Positions 36,405 through 45,051 are shown, numbered from the stretch's first letter. The stretch: DNA of 64,000 bases from Pseudomonas sp. QTF5 (GCF_000512695.2 NZ_AZRW02000029.1:1-64000); one strand, 5' to 3'. Notes: generated by a model from the letters alone, not told the origin. Numbers and translations are program-made.

Positions 36405-37037
36405 TTAACTGGATGTTGTTGAGGCGCCAACTTCTCCTTGTCGGATACTGAGCCCGATCAAGGCATCATAGAGCTCTTGCTGCCCAGCTGGCAGAACAGG
36501 GAGCAACGTCGCACGGCGCTTGTCGACATCGAACCAGGATTCAACCAACCATCCCACCAGATAGAGCGCCGAAAGGCATCCGCCAGCGGTTGCAACGTTC
36601 CCCTGGCATACAAGAGGCTGGTCCACGGGCTCAAGTCCCAGAGCTTGCAAGCTCGATCGTGCATCCGGGTGTGTAGTTGCTTGGCCGCTGAGCAGCCCAA
36701 GCCGTTCGAGAATGAAAGCTCCGGCACATATGGAGCCTATTCGCTGGCGTCTGGAGTCAAGTTCAAACGACGGCAGGAAATCTGGGGCGGCAAGTGCAGC
36801 GGGTATCCCTTCCTTGCCGCTGACGAACAATACCGCGTCGGCACTATTGGCCTCGGAAAGCGGACCGTGCACCGAAACAGGCAGGCCGTGCGCCGATCGC
36901 ACGATAGAGCTAGAACCCAATATTCGGACGTGCCAGTCCTCAGTGTTGCGGCCTAAAATGTCCCACATCAGGAATAGGTCGATATCAGTGAATTGGTCGA
37001 AAGCAACCAGAACGATTTTCTTCAAGGCGAGCTCCAT
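36405..37037 (-). CDS. DJ-1/PfpI family protein (GATase1-like)
   Basis: This protein of about 210 residues has the DJ-1/PfpI fold: KKIVLVAFDQFTDIDLFLMWDIL, then the nucleophile elbow IGSICAGAFILERLGLLSGQATTHP with the conserved Cys. VATAGGCLSALYLVGWLVE follows near the C-terminus. Such proteins include isonitrile hydratase-like and ThiJ-like enzymes or stress proteins. The start is uncertain: ATG 37037 has no good ribosome binding site and a TTG 12 bases inside follows GGAG. It is divergent from a TetR gene across an operator-like palindrome. Confidence 0.85.
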   Translation of the reverse strand: MELALKKIVLVAFDQFTDIDLFLMWDILGRNTEDWHVRILGSSSIVRSAHGLPVSVHGPLSEANSADAVLFVSGKEGIPAALAAPDFLPSFELDSRRQRIGSICAGAFILERLGLLSGQATTHPDARSSLQALGLEPVDQPLVCQGNVATAGGCLSALYLVGWLVESWFDVDKRRATLLPVLPAGQQELYDALIGLSIRQGEVGASTTSS

Positions 37038-37102
37038 GAAAAGTGCTGGCGTGCAAAACGCAACGGCCATCTTTGCTGGTGTTCGCAGCGTATCAATCGG
37101 TT

Positions 37103-37129
37103 GCGCACCATACACAGTCTGTATGGCGC
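37103..37129. promoter_or_regulatory. TetR-type operator palindrome between pfpI and tetR
   Basis: CCATACA-CAGTC-TGTATGG (37108-37126), flanked by GCGC on the left and CGC on the right, lies in the divergent intergenic region. It is the expected kind and place of a TetR-family operator controlling both genes. Confidence 0.65.
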
Positions 37130-37151
37130 TAAATATGGAGCGAAATAACGG

Positions 37152-37706
37152 GTGAGAAAACTAACTCGTAACCATTGGATCGCGGCTGGTTTTGAGGCCC
37201 TCGACCAAATAGGGCATATTGGCGTTTCGGCCGAGAGTCTATCGCGCCGATTGAATGTGACCCGCGGATCGTTCTATCACCATTTCCGCAATCGCGAAGA
37301 TTTTGTCCGCACCTTGCTGGCCGCTTGGGAAGAAGACTACACGGAGCGCATGCTCGCTTATGCGGCGCAGGGTCGTAGCGCGGGCGAAACCTTGAAACGC
37401 TACTTGAGTATTGCCGCTGAGAAACAACCTGGGCGGGAAGTTTCCATCCGAGCCTGGTCGCTGCACGATCCGTTGGTAGGCGAGTTTCAGCAGCGTGTTG
37501 ACACAAGACGACTGGACTTCGCGATACGGACGTGCCGCCGCTTGGTCCATATGCCAGGCGAAGCAGAAGTGATTGGTCAGGTGGCCCATCTGTGCCTGAT
37601 TGGTGGTCAACAGGCAGGGCTGCGGCGTGATGCCGCTCGCTTCAACAGTTTCCTGCATCGAGCCTTTTCACTTTTCGAAGGGGCTCTTCCACCGTGGCGG
37701 GCCTAA
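37152..37706 (+). CDS. TetR-family transcriptional regulator
   Basis: This 184-residue protein starts at GTG 37152. The N-terminal HTH is clear (WIAAGFEALDQIGHIGVSAESLSRRLNVTRGSFYHHFRNREDFVRTLLAAWEE). The C-terminal helical ligand domain is of unassigned type. It is divergent from the DJ-1/PfpI gene and probably represses both through the palindrome between them. The 164 bases after it contain no gene. Confidence 0.88.
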   Translation: MRKLTRNHWIAAGFEALDQIGHIGVSAESLSRRLNVTRGSFYHHFRNREDFVRTLLAAWEEDYTERMLAYAAQGRSAGETLKRYLSIAAEKQPGREVSIRAWSLHDPLVGEFQQRVDTRRLDFAIRTCRRLVHMPGEAEVIGQVAHLCLIGGQQAGLRRDAARFNSFLHRAFSLFEGALPPWRA

Positions 37707-37870
37707 GTCATGAGCTAAATTGGGTAACTGAATAAATAGAGTTCGCGTGCCACTGCAAATGTGTTTGGGGCATCTGCCTACCTGGAGGCGCAGTTTCTTC
37801 TTGCTCCGATACATACTGGGAAATGGGGGGCAAAGCTGATCACCCAATTGCATCAGGACTGATTACTGTT

Positions 37871-38275
37871 TTACCCCCTAATTTGACCACACACTTCCAT
37901 GGTATCAGCGACAAGTTCGACCCCGGCGTCTTGGCGCCAGCCTTCGACTATCCAGGGTTCGAGTAGCTCGATCTCGCTGCCTCTGCCGACCTGACCTTGT
38001 TCGAGCCAGACTTGCAGGTGTTTGGCCTGGCCAGCCTGGGCAATGCTGTGAGCCTTGTCGATCTGCAGAGAGGCGTGGAGCACGGCTTCGTTGATCTCTT
38101 GTTCGTCCGTAGCCAATTGTTGATTGAGTTCAGTGAACCGGCCGACGACGCGCTGCACTTGGCGTTGGATACTGTCGAAGGCGTCCTTGGCCAACGCATG
38201 AGCGCTATCGAGCAAGCGTTGCCGGGCCGTCCACGTTCGATGAGCCTCCCAGAGGCTGAATAGGTTGGCGAGAAA
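37871..38275 (-). pseudogene. helical protein remnant joined to RND fragment
   Basis: The minus-strand frame reads FLANLFSLWEAHRTWTARQR... VQRVVGRFTELNQQLATDEQ... EVCGQIRG and then stops. It is strongly helical, perhaps coiled-coil. Its 5' side runs straight into antisense RND pump sequence near 38275, so the N-terminus is lost. I do not recognise the family. Confidence 0.4.
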
Positions 38276-39156
38276 CCTCGGCTTTTTTCTCAGGTTGCGG
38301 CTGCAGGACCTGACGGGGCAGGGGCATGACGCGCTCTTGCAGGCCCGCACTCGATTACTGGACGCGGCCAAGGCATCCCCGGTGATTGACTATCTGATGG
38401 AGGATGGGCTGGCAGATGCGCCGCAAATCAACGTCAGCATTGATCGGGAAAAGGCCGAAGCGCTCGGCGTCAGTTTTGATGTGATCAGTTCAGCGTTGTC
38501 CTCAGCGCTGGGCTCGGAGCAAATCAACGAATTCGCTAATCAAGGCCGCATGCAACGGGTGATCGTTCAGGCCGACGGCAGCAGTCGGCAGACGCCTGAA
38601 GCATTGCTGCGCCTGCAAGTCCCCAACCGTCAGAACCGCCTGGTACCGCTGGAGGCGTTTAGCCGTTTTGAGTGGCAGGTCGGCCCCCTGCAGATTGCGC
38701 GTTACAACGGTTCCGGTGACGCCGCGCCGGGATACAGCACCGGGCAGGCGATGGAAGAACTGAAGAACATCGCCCGTCAACTCCCCGCCGGCTTCAGTCT
38801 GGAATGGGCCGGGCTGTCGCTTCAGGAACAGCAGGCCAGCGATCAGGTGCCGCTGTTGGTGGGGTTGTCATTGGTTGTGGTGTTGCTGGTCCTGGTGGCG
38901 TTATACGAAAGCTGGACCATTCCCTTTGCGGTATTGCTGATCGTGCCGGTCGGTATGTTCGGTGCAGTGGCTGCGGTGACGATCATGGGTATGCCCAATG
39001 ACGTGTATTTCAAGGTGGGGCTGATCACGATCATCGGTCTCTCGGCAAAGAATGCGATTCTCATCGTCGAATTCGCCAAAGCGTTGCATGCTCAGGGCGC
39101 GCCCCTCGCACAGGCGGCGGCCCAGGCTGCACGCTTGCGGTTCCGCCCCGTCATTA
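38276..39156 (+). pseudogene. RND multidrug efflux pump (AcrB/MexB type), fragment, part 1
   Basis: The frame aligns with the C-terminal third of AcrB-type pumps: LTGQGHDALLQARTRLLDAAK, DAPQINVSIDREKAEALGVS, QEQQASDQVPLLVGLSLVVVLLVLVALYESW and GLSAKNAILIVEFAKALHAQGA. About 690 N-terminal residues are missing at the left break. At 39156 it is cut by IS66 element 2 and resumes at 42368. Confidence 0.88.
39149..39156. repeat. target-site duplication, left copy (CGTCATTA)
   Basis: CGTCATTA lies in the RND pump frame and recurs exactly at 42368-42375. Removing 39157-42375 restores the frame as [18 protein letters not shown]. Confidence 0.93.
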
Positions 39157-39257
39157 GTAAGCGTCCGGCGAAGTCACCTTCTCGATCCCAGCCATAAGGG
39201 CGATGGTGTCCACCAAAAAAATACGTGGACACCATCGCCCTTATCGTCAGGATCGCC

Positions 39258-39581
39258 ATGCGCCAAAGAACTTCTTATCCAAAACCTTTTAAAGCCCAAG
39301 TCGTCCAGGAATGCCTGCAACCCGGCGTGTCCATGGCCAGTGTAGCCCTGCGCCATGGCATCAACGCCAACCTCGTTCGAAAGTGGATACCCACTTATCG
39401 TGATCGTCAGGCGCCAGCGTTGCCCGCTTTCGTTCCGCTGAAACTAGAGCCCGCGACGCGGCCCGATCAGCAAATGCTTGTCAGCATCGAAATCCCTTTC
39501 AGGCAGCAAAAACTTACCGTGAACTGGCCATCCTCCGACCCTGAAGGGTGCGCTCGTTTTATCCGTGAGCTTGCCCAGTGA
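39258..39581 (+). CDS. tnpA: IS66 accessory protein TnpA
   Basis: This 107-residue protein starts MRQRTSYPKPFKAQVVQECL with the HTH MASVALRHGINANLVRKWI. ATG 39258 follows AGGA and is preferred to the upstream in-frame GTG at 39225. The stop overlaps tnpB. A direct/inverted sequence pair just upstream (39197-39241, GGGCGATGGTGTCCAC and complement) may form a hairpin over the leader. Confidence 0.9.
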   Translation: MRQRTSYPKPFKAQVVQECLQPGVSMASVALRHGINANLVRKWIPTYRDRQAPALPAFVPLKLEPATRPDQQMLVSIEIPFRQQKLTVNWPSSDPEGCARFIRELAQ

Positions 39582-39913
39582 TCCGCGTGGACGCCATTTG
39601 GCTTGCCACCGAGCCCATGGATATGCGCGCCGGTACCGAGACTGCGTTGGCCAGAGTGATCGCGGTATTCGGTGCGGCGAAGCCGCACTGTGCTTATCTT
39701 TTCGCCAACCGCCGAGGCAACCGGATGAAAGTCCTGGTGCATGACTGCGTGGGCGTCTGGCTGGCGGCGCGACGATTGAATCAAGGCAAGTTTCACTGGC
39801 CCGGCATCCATCGCGGATCGGAAGTCGAACTCGATAACGAGCAGCTTCAAGCTTTGGTGCTGGGTTTACCCTGGCAGCGGGTCGGCGCGGGCGGCTCGAT
39901 CACAGTGCTTTAG
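39578..39913 (+). CDS. tnpB: IS66 accessory protein TnpB (Orf2)
   Basis: This full-length 111-residue IS66 Orf2 (MIRVDAIWLATEPMDMRAG, YLFANRRGNRMKVLVHDC, LPWQRVGAGGSITVL) is nearly the same as the copy at 29941. The TnpB reading is continuous, and with TnpA and TnpC it forms a complete transposition set. Confidence 0.95.
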   Translation: MIRVDAIWLATEPMDMRAGTETALARVIAVFGAAKPHCAYLFANRRGNRMKVLVHDCVGVWLAARRLNQGKFHWPGIHRGSEVELDNEQLQALVLGLPWQRVGAGGSITVL

Positions 39914-39974
39914 CACCGGCTATTAGCCTATCGGTTTATCGCCGCTGACGGCCTGCTCTGGCACAATCAGCGGC

Positions 39975-41510
39975 ATGACTTTCTCGCCCAATCTTGACCA
40001 GATGACACCGGAACAGCTGCGCGCCTTGGCCGAACAGGCCATGCAGCTGCTGTCCCAGGTCGACTCCATGGGCCAGAAGATCCACCGTCTTGAAACGGTC
40101 AATGAGCAACTCGCTCATGAGATCGCCATCCTCAAGCGACACAAGTTTGCCAAGCGCAGCGAACAGCTGAGTCCTGACCAAGGCAGCTTGCTCGACGACC
40201 TGCTCGATACTGATATCGCGGCCATAGAGGCCGAGCTGAACGCGGTCAATCCTCCACCTGCACCGGCCGAGCCGCGCCAGAAACCCAAGCGTGCGCCGCT
40301 GCCACCCCAGTTCCCACGCACCGTGATCCGTCACGAGCCAGAAAACACTCAGTGTGCCTGCGGGTGTCAGCTTCAACGCATCGGCGAAGACGTTAGCGAG
40401 AAGCTCGATTACACGCCCGGCGTGTTCACCGTCGAACAGCATGTGCGTGGAAAATGGGCCTGCCAACAATGCGAAACACTGATCCAGGCACCGGTACCGG
40501 CTCAGGTAATCGACAAGGGCATCCCGACCGCAGGCCTGCTGGCGCATGTGATGGTGGCGAAGTTCGCCGACCACTTGCCGCTGTATCGGCAGGAGAAAAT
40601 CTTTGGCCGCGCTGGCCTGATGATCGCCCGCTCGACGCTGGCGCAGTGGGTTGGACAAACTGGCGTGCAGCTCCAGCCTTTGGTCGATGCGTTGCGCGAA
40701 GCGGTGCTGGTCGAGGGCGTAATCCACGCCGATGAGACCCCGGTTCAAATGCTCGCGCCAGGCGAGAAGAAAACCCACCGCGCGTATGTTTGGGCCTACA
40801 GCACCACGCCGTTCTCGGCACTCAAAGCCGTTGTTTACGACTTCAGCCCAAGCCGGGCGGGCGAGCATGCGCGCAACTTCCTCGGCTCTTGGAACGGTAA
40901 GTTGGTGTGTGACGACTTTGCCGGCTACAAAGCAGGCTTCGAGAAAGGCATGACCGAAATCGGCTGCATGGCTCATGCCCGCCGCAAGTTTTTTGATCTG
41001 CACGTCGCGAATAAAAGCCAGTTGGCCGAACAGGCACTTCACTCGATTGGCGGCTTGTACGAAATTGAACGGCAAGCGCGGGACATGAGCGATGAAGATC
41101 GCTGGCGAATACGGCAAGAAAAGGCAGCACCGATCCTTGAAACGCTGCACAACTGGATGCTGGCCCAGCGTGATCTTGTGCCCAACGGATCAGCAACGGC
41201 CAAGGCTCTGGATTACAGCCTTAAACGCTGGGTAGCGCTGACTCGATATCTCGAGGACGGCACTGTGCCCATAGATAATAACGCAGTCGAAAATCAGATA
41301 AGACCGTGGGCACTTGGACGCTCGAACTGGTTGTTCGCTGGTTCGCTACGCAGTGGTAAGCGAGCAGCGGCAATTATGAGTCTGATCCAGTCAGCACGTA
41401 TGAATGGGCATGATCCGTATGCCTATCTCAAAGATGTGCTGATGCGGCTGCCTACGCAGCGTGCCAGTAAGATCGGCCAACTGCTACCGCATCAGTGGAT
41501 GCCCGTCTGA
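39975..41510 (+). CDS. tnpC: IS66 transposase TnpC
   Basis: This 511-residue protein is complete. It has an N-terminal coiled region (LAEQAMQLLSQVDSMGQKIHRLETVNEQLAHEIAILK), a zinc-finger region (CACGCQLQRIGEDVSEKLDY, CQQCETLIQAP), and the DDE core with HADETPVQM, VCDDFAGYKAGF and DNNAVENQIRPWALGRSNWLF. The C-terminus is NGHDPYAYLKDVLMRLPTQR. It is the only intact IS66 transposase in the window and could act on element 1 and the third set of ends. Confidence 0.96.
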   Translation: MTFSPNLDQMTPEQLRALAEQAMQLLSQVDSMGQKIHRLETVNEQLAHEIAILKRHKFAKRSEQLSPDQGSLLDDLLDTDIAAIEAELNAVNPPPAPAEPRQKPKRAPLPPQFPRTVIRHEPENTQCACGCQLQRIGEDVSEKLDYTPGVFTVEQHVRGKWACQQCETLIQAPVPAQVIDKGIPTAGLLAHVMVAKFADHLPLYRQEKIFGRAGLMIARSTLAQWVGQTGVQLQPLVDALREAVLVEGVIHADETPVQMLAPGEKKTHRAYVWAYSTTPFSALKAVVYDFSPSRAGEHARNFLGSWNGKLVCDDFAGYKAGFEKGMTEIGCMAHARRKFFDLHVANKSQLAEQALHSIGGLYEIERQARDMSDEDRWRIRQEKAAPILETLHNWMLAQRDLVPNGSATAKALDYSLKRWVALTRYLEDGTVPIDNNAVENQIRPWALGRSNWLFAGSLRSGKRAAAIMSLIQSARMNGHDPYAYLKDVLMRLPTQRASKIGQLLPHQWMPV

Positions 41511-41517
41511 GTCACGC

Positions 41518-41541
41518 AAGGTGACTTCGGCGAGCGCTTAT
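41518..41541 (-). repeat. inner right end of IS66 element 2
   Basis: On the minus strand ATAAGCGCTCGCCGAAGTCA... matches the element's left end at about 20 of 24 bases. It is where a standard IS66 would end, 8 bases after tnpC, but no target duplication flanks it. Confidence 0.8.
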
Positions 41542-41593
41542 CACCAATGTCGTCTTGACCCACGATCTCGGAGCCAACCTCAAAACTAGAACG

Positions 41594-42100
41594 CTATCGG
41601 CCAAGCACGCTCTCGAACCAATTGCAGTCCTGAAACTGGGCAGTAAACTCAAGCAGCTCTCGGTTGATCTGGTCAACTGTTCCAACTATCCCGCTCTCAG
41701 CCAATGAATAGGCATCTTCGAAATAGCCGCACAGGCTAAGAGCGTCAGGAAAGTCGTAATTCGACCGAAACCAGGATTGGTACAGTCCTTCTGCTAAGAC
41801 CTTTCCAAAATCAGGATCTACAAGGAGTTGTTCATGTGCCTTGGCGAGCACATAGGGCAATACCTCCGCGCGGCTCAAGGAGGGCGTCCCGACTCGAAGT
41901 AACTGACTTGCAACGTCGTACCGATTCGAGTCTCTCATCAGTGCAAGCTCTATCAGTTCGTAGGCCGGATTTTCTCGTGCAATGATCTGATCATCCGCCC
42001 ATTGCACAATGTCCGAGACCTCAAGGACACGTAGCTCTAACGCTTCTCTTAGGTAAGCGATCTGGTCATCAACGCTGGGGCTGTAAATGTTCCTTGTCAT
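41594..42100 (-). CDS. unknown 168-residue protein (IS66 passenger)
   Basis: The protein starts MTRNIYSPSVDDQIAYLREALELRVL and is acidic, helical and cytosolic in character (no signal or membrane segment). Motifs such as VVQWADDQIIA-like IVQWADDQIIARENPAYELIELAL resemble small immunity-type or HEAT-like hypothetical proteins, but I do not recognise a family. A GGAAGG box precedes the ATG. It lies between the inner and outer right ends of element 2 and converges on tnpC. The 240 bases from its start to the outer end hold no other gene. Confidence 0.7.
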   Translation of the reverse strand: MTRNIYSPSVDDQIAYLREALELRVLEVSDIVQWADDQIIARENPAYELIELALMRDSNRYDVASQLLRVGTPSLSRAEVLPYVLAKAHEQLLVDPDFGKVLAEGLYQSWFRSNYDFPDALSLCGYFEDAYSLAESGIVGTVDQINRELLEFTAQFQDCNWFESVLGR

Positions 42101-42342
42101 GCTGCCTTCCCGATTTTCCTACCGGTAACTCTATCCTAATTCAGCGATGAAACCTTGTTGTCTGCTCCGAGAAAACGCAGGTGGTAGAGATTCTAGAAAC
42201 CGTGCCAACTGGAAGGTCGGGGGGTGCAACCTGGTTCATTCCGATATACGTCGTCCTGTCGATCAGGTCGCCAAAAGACGAGTCCATGAGTAGCCTTCCG
42301 GGCAACATAACTTCCTGATGGTCTCCTGAGGATACGGCTCGG

Positions 42343-42375
42343 GAAGGTGTATTGGCCAGACGGTTACCGTCATTA
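42343..42375 (-). repeat. outer right end of element 2 plus right target duplication
   Basis: The end sequence AAGGTGTATTGGCCAGACGG followed by TTAC finishes at 42367, and CGTCATTA (42368-42375) follows. On the opposite strand it matches the element's left end at about 18 of 23 positions. Confidence 0.88.
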
Positions 42376-42605
42376 TGACCTCGATGGCCTTTATTCTCGG
42401 CGTGGTCCCGCTGGCGGTGGCCTCCGGGGCCGGTGCCGCCAGCCAACGGGCAATCGGTACCGGCGTGATCGGTGGCATGCTTGCGGCAACGCTGCTCGGT
42501 GTCTTGTGGGTACCGGTGTTCTTTGTCTGGGTACTGTCCATGGCGAGTCGCTTGCGAACGCGCCGTGCCCTGTTCACCGAAACAATAATCGAGAAGGGTG
42601 AGTGA
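42368..42605 (+). pseudogene. RND multidrug efflux pump, fragment, part 2 (C-terminus)
   Basis: The frame resumes as [55 protein letters not shown] and ends [10 protein letters not shown]. It completes the pump cut at 39156. Its stop overlaps an ATG (42604) that may be the first codons of a lost outer-membrane factor gene (MTAANAAPLS), broken near 42640. Confidence 0.88.
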
Positions 42606-42634
42606 TGACCGCAGCTAACGCCGCGCCGCTTTCA

Positions 42635-43525
42635 CTAGATCGTTTCCCGTGCTTCTTCCTGAATCCATTCCACGAACGCCTTGATCTCAGGCCTCTGCAC
42701 GGCCTCCGGCCGAGTGACGATGTAATACGCAAATCTTGCTGGCCAAGGCTTGTCCATCACTTGCACAAGGCGGCCCGCAGCGATTTCCTCGCGCGCGTAC
42801 TCCTGAGGTACTAAAGCCAGCCCCTGGCCGGCCTCTGCGGCGCGAATCAGCAGGAAATCATCTTCAAAGGCGGTACCCCGTTCGGCGCGCGGGTCTTTTG
42901 CGACGCCGTGTGCGGTGAGCCACAAGGACCAGTCTGCGCGATCGGAATCGTGCAGCAATGGGAAGTTCAGGCAATCCTCGGGCTCCATGAGTTCGGGGCT
43001 TGCGGCCACAAAGGCGGAACTTGCGACCGGCACCAGTATGGGCGCCATCAAGCGTGTGACATCCAGGCCAGGGTAGCTTCCCAACCCATGCCGCAGTGCC
43101 ACATCGACCCGGTCCCGACGCATATCCACCACGGCGGAAGTCGCCTCGACGCGTACCTCAATGTGCGGATGCCGCAGGTTGAAACGGCCCAGCCGCGGCA
43201 CCAGCCATGAGGCTGCGAACGTCGCGACTGTACTAACGGTCAGGGTTTGCCGGGATTTGATCTCCTCCAGGGACTGCAAGGCCACTTGCATTTGCTCGAA
43301 AGCCTGGAACAGCGCGGGATGAACGCTGGCCCCTGCTTCCGTAAGGCGCAAACCGCTCCTCTCTCGCGTAAAAAGCGCCATTCCGATTCGATCTTCCAGC
43401 AGTCGAATCTGTTGGCTGACCGCGCCTGACGTGACGCTCAAGGCTTCAGCGGCAGCTTTCATACTTCCTCGTTGGCCAACCTCAACGAAGGTTCTTAGTG
43501 CAAGAAGAGGCAGTGACGTTGCCAT
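42635..43525 (-). CDS. LysR-family regulator (GcvA-like)
   Basis: This 296-residue protein has the HTH LLALRTFVEVGQRGSMKAAAEALSVTSGAVSQQIRLLEDRIGMALFTRERSGLRLTEAG and an effector domain typical of the GcvA/AmpR subgroup (VSTVATFAASWLVPRLGRFNLRHP). It is divergent from an MFS exporter, with TTTAG-N5-CTAAA boxes next to both starts, so it probably controls the exporter and itself. Confidence 0.9.
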   Translation of the reverse strand: MATSLPLLALRTFVEVGQRGSMKAAAEALSVTSGAVSQQIRLLEDRIGMALFTRERSGLRLTEAGASVHPALFQAFEQMQVALQSLEEIKSRQTLTVSTVATFAASWLVPRLGRFNLRHPHIEVRVEATSAVVDMRRDRVDVALRHGLGSYPGLDVTRLMAPILVPVASSAFVAASPELMEPEDCLNFPLLHDSDRADWSLWLTAHGVAKDPRAERGTAFEDDFLLIRAAEAGQGLALVPQEYAREEIAAGRLVQVMDKPWPARFAYYIVTRPEAVQRPEIKAFVEWIQEEARETI

Positions 43526-43529
43526 CGGC

Positions 43530-43637
43530 TTTAGTTTTCCTAAATGTTGTACGCAAAAATGATCGTTTCCGCTTACGAAGCGCCAACGCGATGATACATC
43601 GTGTTTAGAGGTACTAAGTTAATTTAGCAAAACTAAA
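43530..43637. promoter_or_regulatory. three TTTAG-N5-CTAAA repeats (LysR boxes)
   Basis: TTTAG-TTTTC-CTAAA at 43530-43544, TTTAG-AGGTA-CTAAG at 43604-43618 and TTTAG-CAAAA-CTAAA at 43623-43637. The last two start 19 bases apart, about two helical turns, near the MFS start. The first is 5 bases from the lysR start. Spacing and symmetry fit LysR T-N11-A binding sites. Confidence 0.7.
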
Positions 43638-43653
43638 TCAAATGGGATGCACA

Positions 43654-45051
43654 ATGAATAACCCTCGCTGGCGCCTTTGCCTGATATTGCTATGCACGAC
43701 TCAATTCGTCGCACTGCTCGACTTTTCCATCACTATGATTCCGCTGCCGCAAATTCAGGAAAGCCTGGGCTTCACGCCTGGCGCCTTGCAGTGGGTGATC
43801 AACGCGTATGGTGTCGCCATTGCAGGTTTCCTTCTGCTGGGCGGGCGTGCTGCCGACATGTTTGGCCGTCGCCGTGTGTTCCTGATTGGCCTGGTGATTT
43901 TCACCCTCGGTTCGTTGCTCGGTGGTTTCTCGCAAACTCCCGCCATGCTGATCGCCACCCGAGCCATGCAAGGCTTTGGCGCCGCTCTGTTTTCACCGGC
44001 AGCGTTTTCACTGCTGCTGGCACTGTTTCCCGACCAGGCATCGCGTAATCGAGCGCTGGGTGCCTGGACGGCGGTGGCGGCGAGTGGCTTTGTCGCGGGC
44101 CTGATTCTCGGGGGGGGCATTACCGATGTCCTGGGCTGGCGCTGGGTCCTTTGGATTAATGTACCGGTCGGTGTGCTGGTGATCGCATTGTCAGGTTACC
44201 TGCCGACGGGCGAGCGTGACGTCGCCATGGCGGGCAGGCGCCTGGATATCGGCGGTGCCGTGTTGGTTGCCGGGGGCGCCGCGACGCTGGTGTTTGCGTT
44301 CGCCAACAGCGAGCACGTCGGGCTTGCGTCTCCAATCACCTTTGGGCTGGTTGCCCTGGCTTTGGGTTTGCTCGCCTTGTTCGTCTGGGTCGAAAGCAAG
44401 GTGGAATCCCCGTTGATGCCTATCCCGATTTTCTGGCGACGCATGACGGGGGGCGCGAACCTGGTGTCGCTGCTCGCGAACACGGCACTGGGCCCGACGT
44501 TTGTCGTCGTGGCGTTGTACATGCAGGAAGTCCTCGGTTTTACCGCGACCCAGACGGGGTTGGGGCTGCTGCCGATGGCGATTGCCTTCACCCTCTCCAG
44601 TGCCTGGGTAGGCCCGAGCCTGATCGCCAGGGTTGATACCAAGCCGGTCATTCTGGGGGGCATGGCGTTGTTCGTCTGTGGTCTGGCCCTGCTCGGCCTG
44701 TGCCTGGCTGTAGATACCTCCTGGGTCGGCTCTATCATTCCCGGCACGTTGCTGGCGGGCATTGGGTATGGCATCGCGTTTCCTGCCTGGACAGTAGCGG
44801 GTATTGAAGGCGTGGATGCCGTCGACCATGGCTTGGCGGGAGGCATGCTGACCACGACCCAGGAGGTGGGTTCGGCAGTTGGCTTGGCCGTGGGGGTGGC
44901 GGTGAGCATCGCTGTTTTGGCGGGTGGCGGCACTGAAGTACAAGGCTTCAGCTACGCCATCCTGGTTTCCGCCTGCATGGTGGTGGTCGGCGCTGTATGT
45001 GCCGCACTCATCTTGCCCGGCAAGGTCCAAAGCGTGGCTGTCGCAACGTAA
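43654..45051 (+). CDS. DHA2-family MFS multidrug exporter (EmrB/QacA type)
   Basis: This 465-residue protein has about 14 helices, motif D/A sequences (LDFSITMIPLPQIQESLGF, GGRAADMFGRRRVFLIGL) and motif C in TM5 (AVAASGFVAGLILGGGI). It should export toxic compounds with proton exchange. ATG 43654 has GGGA upstream and is preferred to 43642. It is controlled by the divergent LysR gene through the repeats between them. Confidence 0.9.
   Translation: MNNPRWRLCLILLCTTQFVALLDFSITMIPLPQIQESLGFTPGALQWVINAYGVAIAGFLLLGGRAADMFGRRRVFLIGLVIFTLGSLLGGFSQTPAMLIATRAMQGFGAALFSPAAFSLLLALFPDQASRNRALGAWTAVAASGFVAGLILGGGITDVLGWRWVLWINVPVGVLVIALSGYLPTGERDVAMAGRRLDIGGAVLVAGGAATLVFAFANSEHVGLASPITFGLVALALGLLALFVWVESKVESPLMPIPIFWRRMTGGANLVSLLANTALGPTFVVVALYMQEVLGFTATQTGLGLLPMAIAFTLSSAWVGPSLIARVDTKPVILGGMALFVCGLALLGLCLAVDTSWVGSIIPGTLLAGIGYGIAFPAWTVAGIEGVDAVDHGLAGGMLTTTQEVGSAVGLAVGVAVSIAVLAGGGTEVQGFSYAILVSACMVVVGAVCAALILPGKVQSVAVAT

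Larger units (their letters stand above)
39157..42367 (+). mobile_element. IS66-family element 2 with passenger gene, inserted in RND pump
   Basis: The left end GTAAGCGTCCGGCGAAGTCA and outer right end AAGGTGTATTGGCCAGACGG-TTAC are bounded by an exact 8-base duplication. The order is tnpA, tnpB, intact tnpC, an inner right end (41518-41541), an inverted unknown gene, then the outer end. Because the duplication flanks the outer ends, the passenger moved with the transposase as one unit. Confidence 0.9.

Noticed and set aside
39936-41150. 404-residue minus-strand frame opposite tnpC
   Set aside because: It mirrors the intact IS66 transposase and has no family motifs of its own.
41518-41541. 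Treating element 2 as a normal IS66 that ends here
   Set aside because: The exact 8-base duplication and restored RND frame show that the real right boundary is 42367. This inner end has no duplication.
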